A program made the translations under genes and the position numbers. From Cupriavidus gilardii (GTDB taxonomy: Bacteria > Pseudomonadota > Gammaproteobacteria > Burkholderiales > Burkholderiaceae): 64,000 nucleotides of DNA. The stretch covers positions 186,001-250,000 of the forward strand of contig NZ_JABTYE010000003.1 in the NCBI RefSeq assembly GCF_013314895.1. The letters are read 5' to 3'. Below, piece by piece: positions 33,143 to 41,603 of the stretch. Below the pieces are notes generated by a model. It made no database searches. It had not been told where the DNA came from and saw only the letters and a list, made by a program, of their open reading frames with translations. Every line of letters begins with the position of its first letter. Position 1 is the first letter of the stretch.

Positions 33143-34411
33143 ATGAAGCCATTCCCTGCACGCCGGCGCACCGCCGGCCTTGTTCCTCGCCTGCTCGCCG
33201 GCATGATCGGTACCTGCGCTCTGGCGCTTGGCGGCACGGCACACGCACAGGCCCAGCCGAAGGCTACGCTGTCGGACGATCTGGTCAAGGTCGGCCTGAT
33301 CCTCGACATGAGCGGCCTCTATGCCGATGTGACCGGCCGCGGCAGCGCGACCGCGGCGCAGATGGCGATCGACGATTTCGGCGGCAAGGTGCTCGGCCGC
33401 AAGATCGAGCTGGTGGTCGCCGATCATCAGAACAAGGCTGACATCGCCGCCAACAAGGCGCGCGAATGGTTCGACACCGACCGCGTCGACGCGATTCTCG
33501 ATGTGGCCGCGTCGGCCCCGGCGCTGGCGGTGCTCGAAGTCGCCAAGCAGAAGAACCGCATCGTGGTGTTCTCCGGTCCCGGCACCGAACGGCTGACCAA
33601 CGACTTGTGCACGCCAATCTCGGTGCACTACGCCTACGACACTTACGCGCTGGCCAATACCACTGCACGCGCGATGGTCCAGCGCGGCGGCAAGAGCTGG
33701 TATTTCCTGACCGCCGACTACGCCTTCGGGCATACGCTGCAGGACTCGGCCACGACCGTGGTCACCGAGGCTGGCGGCAAGGTGCTCGGCGCCGCGCGCC
33801 ATCCGATCGGCGCCAGCGACTTCGCCTCGTATCTGCTGCAGGCGCAGGCCAGCAAGGCGCAGGTCGTGGGTCTGGCCAACGCCGGCGGCGACTCGGTCAA
33901 CGCGATCAAGGCCGCGCACGAGTTCGGCCTGACGCGCGACAACAAGCAGAAACTCGCCGGCCTGCTGCTCTATATCAACGACATTCACGCGATCGGCCTG
34001 AAGACCGCATCCGGCCTGGTGCTGACCGAGGCCTTCTATTGGGACATGAACGACGCCACGCGGAAATGGTCGCGCCGCTACTTCGACAAGCTCAAGAAGA
34101 TGCCCAACATGAGCCAGGCCGGCGTCTATTCCTCGGTGATGCACTATCTGAAGGCCGTGCAGGCGGCCGGCACCGACGAGACCGCCGCGGTGATGAAGCA
34201 GATGAAGGCCATGCCCATCCAGGACTTCTTCACCGCCAATGGCCGCATCCGCGAGGACGGGCGCATGGTCCACGACATGTACCTGTTCGAGGTGAAATCC
34301 CCGGCCGAATCGAAGTATCCGTGGGACTACTACAAGGTGCTGGCCACGGTTCCCGGCGATCAGGCGTTCATTCCGCCGTCCCAGTCGAAGTGTCCGCTGC
34401 TGAAGCGCTGA
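33143..34411 (+). CDS. ABC transporter periplasmic substrate-binding protein (LivJ-like, type 1)
   Basis: A 422-residue periplasmic protein. A signal peptide (basic start, hydrophobic LLAGMIGTCALALGG, cleavage after AHA near residue 35) precedes a type 1 Leu/Ile/Val-binding fold: KVGLILDMSGLYADVTGRGSATAAQMAIDDFGG, KIELVVADHQNKADIA. GGAGGAG lies before the ATG. Related proteins in this order often bind aromatic or aliphatic acids rather than amino acids. No livHMGF permease or ATPase genes are nearby, so it would need shared membrane components. It lies between the cyclase and thiolase genes of the cluster. Confidence 0.92.
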   Translation: MKPFPARRRTAGLVPRLLAGMIGTCALALGGTAHAQAQPKATLSDDLVKVGLILDMSGLYADVTGRGSATAAQMAIDDFGGKVLGRKIELVVADHQNKADIAANKAREWFDTDRVDAILDVAASAPALAVLEVAKQKNRIVVFSGPGTERLTNDLCTPISVHYAYDTYALANTTARAMVQRGGKSWYFLTADYAFGHTLQDSATTVVTEAGGKVLGAARHPIGASDFASYLLQAQASKAQVVGLANAGGDSVNAIKAAHEFGLTRDNKQKLAGLLLYINDIHAIGLKTASGLVLTEAFYWDMNDATRKWSRRYFDKLKKMPNMSQAGVYSSVMHYLKAVQAAGTDETAAVMKQMKAMPIQDFFTANGRIREDGRMVHDMYLFEVKSPAESKYPWDYYKVLATVPGDQAFIPPSQSKCPLLKR

Positions 34412-34463
34412 CATGAGCCTGACATGAGCCTGACATGAGCCTGATATGAGCGTGATATGAGCG
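34409..34463 (+). repeat. Five 11-bp TGA(C/T)ATGAGC repeats joining two genes
   Basis: TGACATGAGCC occurs at 34409, 34420 and 34431, and TGATATGAGCG at 34442 and 34453. The first unit supplies the stop codon of the binding-protein gene and the last supplies the ATG (34457) of the thiolase gene. Each unit has its own ATG, in rotating frames because 11 is not a multiple of 3. Confidence 0.9.
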
Positions 34464-35611
34464 ACTTCATGCAACGCGCCGCGTGGCTGCGCGGCGCCGG
34501 CAATACACGCTTCGGACGCCTGCCGGGCAGCACGCCGCTGACGCTGATGGCGCAGGCCGCCGACGCGGCGCTGGCCGAGGCCGAGCTGTCGCGCGGCGAT
34601 ATCGACGGCGTACTGTGCGGCTACGCGACCACGCTGCCGCACCTGATGCTGGCCGACCGCTTCTGCGAATACGCGTCGCTCAGGCCCGCCTACGCGCACG
34701 GCATGGCGGCCGGTGGCGCAACCGGCGGCGCGATGGCGATGCTGGCCCGCGAGCTGGTGCGTGCCGGCCGTTGCCGCCATGTGCTGGTGGTGGCCGGCGA
34801 AAACCGCCTCAGCGGACAAAGCCGCGACCAGTCGGTGCAGACGCTGGCCCAGGTCGGCGAGCCGCAGGTCGAAGTGCCCAACGGCGCGTCGGTGCCGGCG
34901 TACTACGCGCTGCTGGCCTCACGCTACCTGATGGAGACCGGTCTTGCGCGCGACGCACTGGCGGATTTCGCGGTGCTGATGCGCCAGCATGCGGGCACGC
35001 ATCCCGACGCGCATCTGCGCGAACCACTGAACGCCGCGGCCGCTTGCGCCGCCAAGCCGGTGGCGACGCCGCTGCTGCTGTCCGACTGCTGTCCGATCTC
35101 CGATGGCGCGGTCGCGCTGGTGGTGTCGGCGGAGCCGGGGCCTGGCCGGCCGGTGCGCATCGCCGGCGCGGGACAGGCGCATCGCCATCAGCATCTGTGC
35201 GCGATCGACAGCGTGATGTCGACCGGAGCCGGCGAAGCCGCAACGCGAGCGCTGGGCGAGGCCGGCATCGGTGTCGATGCGCTCGATTATCTGGCGATCT
35301 ACGACTCGTTCACCATCACGCTGCTGATGCTGCTCGAAGAAATCGGGCTGGCGCCGCGCGGCGGCGCCCATGCGCGCCTGCTGGCCGGCGACTTCGGCGT
35401 CGATGGCGCGCTGCCGCTCAACACGCATGGCGGGCTGCTGGCGTTCGGCCATTCGGGCGTCGCCGGCGGCCTGATGCATCTGGCCGAGGCGACGCGGCAG
35501 CTCGCAGGCCGTGCCGGCGACCGTCAGCTCGGCCCACGTCGACGCGCACTGTTTCATGCCGACGGCGGCGTGCTGTCGTCCCATGTCAGCCTGGTGCTGG
35601 AGGCCCTGTAA
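34457..35611 (+). CDS. Thiolase-fold protein lacking both catalytic cysteines (Ltp2/SCP2-like)
   Basis: A 384-residue thiolase-superfamily protein. The N-terminal nucleophile position falls in HGMAAGGATGGAMAM (residues 81-95) with no Cys, and the C-terminal Cys-x-Gly position reads DGG (369-371). The histidine loops remain: NTHGG (322-326) and GHSGVAGG (331-338), as does YDSFTIT (282-288). It cannot work as an ordinary thiolase; Ltp2-type proteins with this pattern are retro-aldolases working with a DUF35 partner, and such a partner is encoded directly downstream, overlapping by one base. Role inferred: C-C cleavage of a beta-hydroxyacyl-CoA. The start is the ATG in the last 11-bp repeat. Confidence 0.88.
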   Translation: MSDFMQRAAWLRGAGNTRFGRLPGSTPLTLMAQAADAALAEAELSRGDIDGVLCGYATTLPHLMLADRFCEYASLRPAYAHGMAAGGATGGAMAMLARELVRAGRCRHVLVVAGENRLSGQSRDQSVQTLAQVGEPQVEVPNGASVPAYYALLASRYLMETGLARDALADFAVLMRQHAGTHPDAHLREPLNAAAACAAKPVATPLLLSDCCPISDGAVALVVSAEPGPGRPVRIAGAGQAHRHQHLCAIDSVMSTGAGEAATRALGEAGIGVDALDYLAIYDSFTITLLMLLEEIGLAPRGGAHARLLAGDFGVDGALPLNTHGGLLAFGHSGVAGGLMHLAEATRQLAGRAGDRQLGPRRRALFHADGGVLSSHVSLVLEAL

Positions 35612-36006
35612 TGCCGATCTCAGCCAATTCCGCTGATTGCGCCCTTGCCGAAGGGCTTCATCCCTATGCCGAGGGTCTCGCAGCGGGCCGCGTCCGCTAT
35701 CAGTCGTGCGGCGACTGTGGCGCGGCGCAGTCGCTGGAGCGCCATGCCTGCCAGCGCTGCGGCAGCGTCCGGCTCGGTTGGCGCGATGCCGCCGGCGGCG
35801 CCACCGTCTACGCCGTGACGGAGGTCGCGCGCGCGCCGGACGACAGCTTTCGTGCACTGGTGCCCTACACGCTGGTGCTGGCCACGCTCGACGAAGGGCC
35901 GCGCGTAATGGGCCATGCCGAGCCGGGCGTCGCGATCGGCGATCGCGTCCGCGTCGGCTTCTTCCGCCATGGCGAGCGCACGCTGCTGCGATTTCAGCGG
36001 GAATAG
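35611..36006 (+). CDS. Zn-ribbon and OB-fold (DUF35) protein
   Basis: A 131-residue protein with a rubredoxin-like zinc ribbon (Cys33, Cys36, Cys47, Cys50: CGDC ... CQRC) and a C-terminal OB fold (TVYAVTEVARAPDDSFRALVPYTLVLATLDEGPRVMG; GDRVRVGFF). DUF35 proteins bind acyl-CoA and form complexes with thiolase-fold enzymes. Its ATG overlaps the thiolase stop codon (TAATG), so the two are translationally coupled and almost certainly partners. No other activity is indicated. Confidence 0.93.
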   Translation: MPISANSADCALAEGLHPYAEGLAAGRVRYQSCGDCGAAQSLERHACQRCGSVRLGWRDAAGGATVYAVTEVARAPDDSFRALVPYTLVLATLDEGPRVMGHAEPGVAIGDRVRVGFFRHGERTLLRFQRE

Positions 36007-36072
36007 CGTCGGCGCGCCTCGCCACCGGTCGGCCGGCATCAAAGGCCGGCCCGCACACGAAGACAACCACAC

Positions 36073-37122
36073 ATGGAGACACAGATGCAGCCGAACCATC
36101 CGTATCGGCGGGCCGCGCTCGCCCCTTCGTTATCCGTATTGCAGCGGCATGCCCGCCGCACACTGCTTGCCGCGCTGGCGCTCGGCGCGCTGTGCGCGCT
36201 GCTGCCGCGGCCCGGCCATGCCGAAACCTGGCCCGCTCGCCCGATCCGCATGGTGGTGCCCTATCCGCCCGGCGGTCCCACCGACATCGTCGCGCGCGTG
36301 GTCGGGCAGAAGCTCGGCGAACGGCTCGGGCAACCCGTGGTGGTCGAGAACCGGCCAGGTGCCGGCGGCAATATCGGCGCAGAGGCCGTCGCAAAGGCAG
36401 CGCCCGACGGCTACACCCTGCTGGTGGCAACCACCGCCCACGCGATCAACATGACGCTGTTCCGCAAGCCCGGTTACGACACGCGGCGCGACTTCGCGCC
36501 GGTCAGCCTGCTGACGCGCGGGCCGCTGGTGCTCGTCACCGCGCCGTCGACGCCGGCGCGCAATGTCGCCGAGCTGATCGCGCTGGCCAAAACCAAGCCT
36601 GGGCAGGTCACCTTCGCCAGCTCGGGCAATGGCCAGTCGACCCATCTGTCGGCCGAACTGTTCAACGCGATGGCCGGCGTGCGCATGACGCACGTGCCGT
36701 ACAAGGGCAGCGCGCCCGCCCTGACCGATGTGATCGGCGGCCAGGCCACCGTGATGTTCGACACCATGCTGTCGGCGATGCCGTTCGTGCGCGACGGCAA
36801 GCTCAAGGCCTTGGCAGTGACCAGCGCCAGGCGTTCGCCGGCCGCGCCGGATGTGCCGACCATCGCCGAGGCCGGACTGGCGGGCTACGAGGCCACCGCA
36901 TGGAACGCGCTGCTGGCGCCGGCCGGCACGCCGGCCCCGGCGATCGACACGCTGAGCCAGGCGCTGCGCGCCGTGCTCGACGATGCCGAGGTCCGCTCCC
37001 GCTTCGCCACGCAGGGCTTCGGTGCCGAGTGGACTTCGCCCGATGCCACCGGCCGTTTTCTCGGCGCCGAGATCGACAAATGGGCCGGCGTGGTCAAGAC
37101 CTCTGGCGCGACCATCGACTGA
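36073..37122 (+). CDS. Bug family tripartite tricarboxylate transporter substrate-binding protein
   Basis: A 349-residue periplasmic binding protein. A long signal region (hydrophobic LLAALALGALCALL, cleavage after GHA near residue 50) precedes WPARPIRMVVPYPPGGPTDIVARVV and PVVVENRPGAGGNIGAEAVAKAAPDGYTLL, the hallmark Bug motifs. These proteins bind carboxylates for TctAB-type carriers, though most in Burkholderiales are orphans, as here. It lies between the thiolase/DUF35 pair and the acyl-CoA synthetase, suggesting that it captures the cluster's substrate. The short gap before it has a GGCCGG-rich stem-loop. Confidence 0.94.
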   Translation: METQMQPNHPYRRAALAPSLSVLQRHARRTLLAALALGALCALLPRPGHAETWPARPIRMVVPYPPGGPTDIVARVVGQKLGERLGQPVVVENRPGAGGNIGAEAVAKAAPDGYTLLVATTAHAINMTLFRKPGYDTRRDFAPVSLLTRGPLVLVTAPSTPARNVAELIALAKTKPGQVTFASSGNGQSTHLSAELFNAMAGVRMTHVPYKGSAPALTDVIGGQATVMFDTMLSAMPFVRDGKLKALAVTSARRSPAAPDVPTIAEAGLAGYEATAWNALLAPAGTPAPAIDTLSQALRAVLDDAEVRSRFATQGFGAEWTSPDATGRFLGAEIDKWAGVVKTSGATID

Positions 37123-37164
37123 CCTTCGCCTTCACGGAACGCATCGACTCACAGGACAACGATA

Positions 37165-39261
37165 ATGCCAGCTTCTCTCCCCCGTGGCCTGCAGGCCCTG
37201 CTGACGCCGCGCTCGATCGCGGTGATCGGCGCATCGGACCACATCCACAAGATCGGCGGCCGGCCCATCCACTACATGCAGCAGCATGGGTACCGCGGCA
37301 CGCTGTATCCGATCAATCCGCAGCGCGACACGATCCAGGGCCTGCGCAGCTACGCCTCGCTCGACGCGCTGCCCGAAGCGCCGGAGCTGGCCATCGTCGT
37401 GGTCGCCGGCGAGGCCGCCGTGCAGGCCGTCAGCGATTGCGCGCGGCTCGGCGTGGCGGCAGCCATCGTGATCGCCTCGGGCTTCGGCGAAGCGGGCGAG
37501 GAAGGCCGGCGCCAGCAGCAGAAGATGGTGGACATCGCACGTGCGGCGGGCCTGCGCATGGTCGGCCCGAACAGCCAGGGTCTGGCCAATTTCGGCAGCG
37601 GCGCGATCGCCAGCTTCTCGACGATGTTCATCGAAGTACCGCCGCAGGATGGCCCGGTCGCGGTGATCAGCCAGAGCGGCGGCATGGGGGCGATGGTCTA
37701 CGGCCTGCTGCGCCATCAGGGCATCGGCGTGCGCCACATGCATGCGACCGGCAATCAGGCGGATGTCACGGTCAGCGACCTGGCGCTGGCCGTCGCGCAC
37801 GATCACGACGTGCAGCTGATGCTGCTGTATCTCGAAACGCTGAACGATCCGGCCACGTTGGCGCAGGCGGGCGCGGTGGCGCGCGCACGCGGCGTGCCGA
37901 TCGTCGCGGTCAAGGCCGGGCGCACCAGCGCGGGCCAGCGCGCGGCCGCTTCGCACACCGGGGCGCTGGCCAATGAGGACCGTGCTGTCGATGCCTTCCT
38001 CGCGCATCACGGCATCTGGCGCGTCGACGACGCCCATGCCTTGGCGCGCTGCGCACCGCTGTATCTGCGCGACTGGCAGCCGCAGGGCTGCGGCCTCGTG
38101 GTGGTCAGCAATTCCGGCGCGAGCTGCGTGATGGCCGCCGACGCCGCCGAATCGTGCGGACTGTCGATGGCGCCGCTGGCGGCGCAGACCCAGTCCGCGC
38201 TGGCCGAACGCCTGCCCGGCTTTGCCGCGACCGCCAATCCTGTCGATGTCACCGCGGCCCTGCTGACCAACAGCGCATTGTTCGGCGAAGTGCTGCCGGT
38301 GATCGCGCGCGATGCGGCCGCCGATATGGTGCTGCTCGATATCCCGGTGGCCGGCATGGGCTACGACATCGAGCGCTTTGCCACCGATGCCGCGACTTTT
38401 GCCGATACCAGCGGCAAGCCGATCGCGGTCGCCGCGTGGCAGCAGAGCGTGGCCGCACCGTTCCGGCAGCGCGGGGTACCGGTCTACGCCAATGCCGGTG
38501 AAGCGCTGCCGGCGCTGAGCCAGTGGCGCGCGCATCGGCTGCGGCTGGCGGAGCTGTTCGCGCGTCCACCGGCACCGCCCGCGGCGGTTGCGCCCGACGT
38601 CTCGTCGCCCTCGGCGACGCTGAGCGAAGCGGCCAGCCTCGCACGCTTGGCCGAGGCCGGCGTTCCGGTCGTCGCCCATCGCCTGTGCCGCAGCGCCGAT
38701 GAGGCGGTGGCGGCCTGGCGTGCGCTCGGTGGACCGGTAGCCGTCAAGGCCTGCGCGGCTGCGGTGCCGCACAAGAGCGAACACGGCCTGGTCGCGCTCG
38801 GCTGCAACGACGCCGATTCGATCGTCGCGGCATTCGAGCGACAGATGGGAACGCTGGCGGGCATGGGCGTCGAGGCCGAGGGCGTCATCGTCGCGGCGAT
38901 GGTGCGCGGCCAGCGCGAATGCATGATCGGCGCACACTGGGACCCGGTATTCGGCGCCGTGTTGGTGGTCGGCGACGGCGGCAAGTATGTCGAGGTGCTG
39001 CGCGACACCGCAGTACTGCTGGCGACCTGCGAGGAAGACGATGTCGCCCGTGCGCTGCGGACGCTGCGCATCGCCCCGCTGCTGGCCGGTGTGCGTGGCG
39101 AAGCGGCCGTGGACATGGCCGCGCTGTGCCGCACCGCGGTGGCGGTCGGCAGGATGGTGCACGCCGCGGGCGGCGCGGTCCGGTCGGTGGACCTGAACCC
39201 GGTGATGGCGAGTCCCGACGGCGTGGTGGTAGTGGATGCGTTGATGGAGGTGGCGGCCTGA
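37165..39261 (+). CDS. Acyl-CoA synthetase, NDP-forming (acetate-CoA ligase family)
   Basis: A 698-residue fusion of alpha (CoA-binding/ligase, residues 1-460) and beta (ATP-grasp, about 480-698) parts, the Acd layout. The N-terminus LLTPRSIAVIGAS is the CoA-binding fold. His in AASHTGALANEDR is the phosphorylated residue of the family. GPVAVKACAAAVPHKSEHGLVALG starts the ATP-grasp part. It would activate a carboxylic acid to its CoA thioester with ATP giving ADP, supplying the substrate for the CoA-dependent enzymes upstream. It is the last gene of the catabolic cluster. The acid is unknown; aromatic or branched acids are used by relatives such as feruloyl- and pimeloyl-CoA synthetases. Confidence 0.93.
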   Translation: MPASLPRGLQALLTPRSIAVIGASDHIHKIGGRPIHYMQQHGYRGTLYPINPQRDTIQGLRSYASLDALPEAPELAIVVVAGEAAVQAVSDCARLGVAAAIVIASGFGEAGEEGRRQQQKMVDIARAAGLRMVGPNSQGLANFGSGAIASFSTMFIEVPPQDGPVAVISQSGGMGAMVYGLLRHQGIGVRHMHATGNQADVTVSDLALAVAHDHDVQLMLLYLETLNDPATLAQAGAVARARGVPIVAVKAGRTSAGQRAAASHTGALANEDRAVDAFLAHHGIWRVDDAHALARCAPLYLRDWQPQGCGLVVVSNSGASCVMAADAAESCGLSMAPLAAQTQSALAERLPGFAATANPVDVTAALLTNSALFGEVLPVIARDAAADMVLLDIPVAGMGYDIERFATDAATFADTSGKPIAVAAWQQSVAAPFRQRGVPVYANAGEALPALSQWRAHRLRLAELFARPPAPPAAVAPDVSSPSATLSEAASLARLAEAGVPVVAHRLCRSADEAVAAWRALGGPVAVKACAAAVPHKSEHGLVALGCNDADSIVAAFERQMGTLAGMGVEAEGVIVAAMVRGQRECMIGAHWDPVFGAVLVVGDGGKYVEVLRDTAVLLATCEEDDVARALRTLRIAPLLAGVRGEAAVDMAALCRTAVAVGRMVHAAGGAVRSVDLNPVMASPDGVVVVDALMEVAA

Positions 39262-39317
39262 ATGGCGGGGTGACGGGATTTGCGAGCGCATCCCGTCACC
39301 TGGCAAATAAATTTCTT

Positions 39318-39338
39318 GCTATTCAATCGTGCACGATC
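39318..39338 (+). promoter_or_regulatory. OhrR box upstream of ohrR
   Basis: The site begins GCTATTCAATCG and contains the 12-bp palindrome ATCGTGCACGAT (39326-39337). It agrees with the site upstream of ohr at 16 of 21 positions. It is 14 bp before the ohrR start, in position for autorepression. Confidence 0.65.
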
Positions 39339-39351
39339 TATATTTTGCTCC

Positions 39352-39822
39352 ATGAACGCTGCATCGAACCCCCGGATCGACCCTGCCACTGCGCTGCTGC
39401 TGGATCGGCAGTTCTGTTTCTCGGTCTATTCGGCCTCGCTGGCGCTGAACAAGCTGTACCGCAAGCTGCTGCGCCCGCTGGGCCTGACCTACCCGCAATA
39501 CCTGGTGATGATGGTGCTGTGGGAACAGGACGGCCTGACGGTGTCGGAAATCGGTGCCCGGCTCAATCTGGACTCGGCCACGCTGACGCCGTTGCTCAAG
39601 CGCCTGGAGACCCAGGAGCTGGTGTCGCGCGCCCGTGCGGCGGCGGACGAGCGGCAGGTCATCGTCAGCCTGACCAAGGCCGGCCGCGCGTTGAAGGCGC
39701 AGGCCGCCAGGGTCCCCGACTCGGTGTTGTGCGCGTCCGCCTGCAGCGTCGAGGAACTGACCAGCCTGAAGCGCAAGCTCGATAGCGTGACGGCGAAGAT
39801 CGCCGACAGCACGGGCGACTGA
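39352..39822 (+). CDS. ohrR: MarR-family organic peroxide sensor OhrR
   Basis: A 156-residue repressor. The N-terminal [25 protein letters not shown] segment has Cys22, the peroxidatic cysteine of OhrR, and Cys127 and Cys131 lie in DSVLCASAC. That matches the 2-Cys type, where Cys22 and Cys127 form a disulfide. The winged helix covers [33 protein letters not shown]. Oxidation by organic hydroperoxides should release it from DNA. ohr lies 113 bp downstream in the same direction, each with its own copy of the operator. The start at 39352 matches the conserved N-terminus. Confidence 0.96.
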   Translation: MNAASNPRIDPATALLLDRQFCFSVYSASLALNKLYRKLLRPLGLTYPQYLVMMVLWEQDGLTVSEIGARLNLDSATLTPLLKRLETQELVSRARAAADERQVIVSLTKAGRALKAQAARVPDSVLCASACSVEELTSLKRKLDSVTAKIADSTGD

Positions 39823-39840
39823 GCCGCGCCGGAGCGCGGC
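39823..39840 (+). terminator. Hairpin after ohrR
   Basis: A perfect 7-bp stem (GCCGCGC / GCGCGGC) with loop CGGA directly follows the ohrR stop; a TTTTT run comes 12 bp later. It probably limits readthrough into ohr. Confidence 0.6.
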
Positions 39841-39873
39841 CTCGCCCGGCCTTTTTACCGATTTATATAGCGC

Positions 39874-39894
39874 GCTATGCAATAGCGCCCTATC
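39874..39894 (+). promoter_or_regulatory. OhrR box upstream of ohr
   Basis: The site begins GCTATGCAATAG and matches the ohrR-proximal site at 16 of 21 positions. It overlaps the palindrome ATAGCGCGCTAT (39867-39878) and the imperfect ATAGCGCCCTAT (39882-39893). It lies 42 bp before the ohr start. Confidence 0.65.
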
Positions 39895-39935
39895 TTGCAG
39901 TAGTAATCTGGCCAACAAACTTGAAGGAGCCAACC

Positions 39936-40361
39936 ATGTCGATCGAAAAAGTCCTGTACCGCGCCCAGGCTCAAGCCACCGGAGGCCGGGATGGCCGCGC
40001 CGTCTCGTCCGATGGCGCGCTCGAGGTCAAGCTCAGCACGCCGCGCGAACTGGGCGGCGCCGGCGGGCCCGGCACCAACCCGGAGCAACTGTTCGCCGCC
40101 GGCTACTCCGCCTGCTTCCTGGGCGCGCTGAAGTTCGTCGCCGGCCGCGAGAAGGTCGCCCTGCCCGCCGAGACTACGATCACCGGCAACGTCGGCATCG
40201 GCCAGATCCCGACCGGCTTCGGCATCGAGGTCGAGCTGCAGATCTCGATTCCCGGCGTGGCGCGTGAAACCGCGCAGGCGCTGGTCGACAAGGCCCACGT
40301 CGTCTGCCCGTATTCGAACGCGACGCGCGGCAATATCGACGTGCGGCTGACGCTGGTCTGA
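39936..40361 (+). CDS. ohr: Organic hydroperoxide resistance peroxidase Ohr
   Basis: A 141-residue cytoplasmic thiol peroxidase of the OsmC/Ohr family. The two active cysteines are Cys60 ([11 protein letters not shown]) and Cys124 ([13 protein letters not shown]), with [14 protein letters not shown] and the final NIDVRL typical of Ohr rather than OsmC. It reduces organic and fatty-acid hydroperoxides with dihydrolipoyl proteins as donors. AAGGAG lies 6 nt before the ATG at 39936. It is under OhrR control through the box at 39874. Confidence 0.96.
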   Translation: MSIEKVLYRAQAQATGGRDGRAVSSDGALEVKLSTPRELGGAGGPGTNPEQLFAAGYSACFLGALKFVAGREKVALPAETTITGNVGIGQIPTGFGIEVELQISIPGVARETAQALVDKAHVVCPYSNATRGNIDVRLTLV

Positions 40362-40408
40362 TCCGCACCCGTATCGGGTTCAAGGCGGCACGTGGCCGCG
40401 GCGAGCGC

Positions 40409-40672
40409 TCAGGCGCCGCCGCGGCCTTGTGCCATCAGCTCGCGCAGTTGCGGATCGCGCGGTTCGAGCACATCGAACAGACCCAGCGCGGTCAGCGCCG
40501 GAATCAGCGCGATCAGGTCGTCTTTCGCCGCGGCACGGCTCTCGTCGGACTGCGCCGGATTGGACAGCACGCGCCAGCTCGCGAGGAATGCGCCGACACT
40601 GCCCTTGCGTACGGTGATGCCGTTGGCCTGAACGGCATCGAGATCGTCCGGGAGCATGGTTTCGGGCTTCAT
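40409..40672 (-). CDS. Hypothetical 87-residue protein
   Basis: A short soluble, helix-rich protein (GSVGAFLASWRVLSNPAQSDESRAAAKDDLIALIPALTALGLFDVLEPRDPQLRELM) with no signal peptide or known motif. GGAG lies 8 nt before the ATG. It looks like a real conserved protein because of even hydrophobic spacing and a tidy start, but I do not recognise the family. It converges with ohr and is divergent from the AraC gene 112 bp away. Confidence 0.7.
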   Translation of the reverse strand: MKPETMLPDDLDAVQANGITVRKGSVGAFLASWRVLSNPAQSDESRAAAKDDLIALIPALTALGLFDVLEPRDPQLRELMAQGRGGA

Positions 40673-40784
40673 GCGCGCTCTCCGCGGGTCTCGACAAACG
40701 GTTGGGATGGGGTGACACGTGTCATCGAATGGCCTCCTTGATATCCGGTATCGGGCGATGCAGGCAGTCTAGGGAGAGCCCACC

Positions 40785-41603
40785 TTGCCCGCTAACGCTA
40801 GAATGCCAGTCGATAATTCAATCGGGCCAAGCATTCCAACGATCGTGTCGCTGAAGCAAACCCGCCGGCTGTCGCACGCCGGCATCCGCGAGCGCCGTCC
40901 ACATCGTCATGACGATGGACAGCTCTTCACGATACAGGCCGGCGTGGTCGTCATCGAAGCCGACGGTGGCCGTTGGGTCATGCCCACCGGCTGCATCGCC
41001 TGGATCCCGCCCGGCATGGTGCATGGCGCCAGCGTGCAAGGCGGCATGGCCGGTACCAGCCTGTATTTCGACGGCGCGTGGAGCCGCACCGCCATGCCGG
41101 ACACGGTCAAGGTGGCAAGGCTGTCGCCGCTGCTGGAGGCGCTGCTCGTCGCGCTGACCGGCGACGCGCCGCCGACCGGCACGGCCCTCGATCACTACCT
41201 CGCCGTGTTTGCCGATGCGTTCGCGCGCGCGCCGGGGCAGACGCTGTTCCTGCCGATGCCGCGCGAGCCCCGGCTGGTACGGATGGCGACGCGAATGCTG
41301 GCAGCGCCGGACGACAATACCGATCTCGACGGCTGGGCATCGCGCATCGGCATGAGCCGCCGCACGCTGACCCGGCGCTTCCAGGTCGAGACCGGATGGA
41401 CCGTCGGCCAGTGGCGCCAGCAGATGCGCCTGCTTGCGGCGATGGAGCGGCTCGCCGCCGGCCACAGCGTCACGGCCATCGCACTCGATCTTGGCTATGC
41501 CAGCGTCAGCAGCTTTATCGCGGTGTTCCGGCGCTATCTCGGCACGACGCCGCGAGCGTATCTGCCCCCGGCCGGCGCCGAGCGCTCAGGATCGCTTCGC
41601 TAA
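40785..41603 (+). CDS. AraC family regulator, NimR-like
   Basis: A 272-residue regulator with an N-terminal cupin-like sensor (RRPHRHDDGQLFTIQAGVVVIEADGGRWVMPTGCIAWIPPGMVHG, about residues 37-82) and a C-terminal AraC double helix-turn-helix (about 180-262: LDGWASRIGMSRRTLTRRFQVETGWTVGQWRQQMRL; ALDLGYASVSSFIAVFRRYLGTTPRAYL). TTG at 40785 is favoured by AGGGAGAG 7 nt upstream; the ATG at 40803 has no ribosome site. Its end overlaps the end of the convergent EamA gene by 18 bp. NimR-type regulators usually control a neighbouring exporter, here probably that EamA protein. Confidence 0.9.
   Translation: MPANARMPVDNSIGPSIPTIVSLKQTRRLSHAGIRERRPHRHDDGQLFTIQAGVVVIEADGGRWVMPTGCIAWIPPGMVHGASVQGGMAGTSLYFDGAWSRTAMPDTVKVARLSPLLEALLVALTGDAPPTGTALDHYLAVFADAFARAPGQTLFLPMPREPRLVRMATRMLAAPDDNTDLDGWASRIGMSRRTLTRRFQVETGWTVGQWRQQMRLLAAMERLAAGHSVTAIALDLGYASVSSFIAVFRRYLGTTPRAYLPPAGAERSGSLR

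Noticed and set aside
37132..39306. A 724-residue minus-strand frame opposite the acyl-CoA synthetase
   Set aside because: Antisense shadow with Arg/His/Gly-rich composition and no family features.
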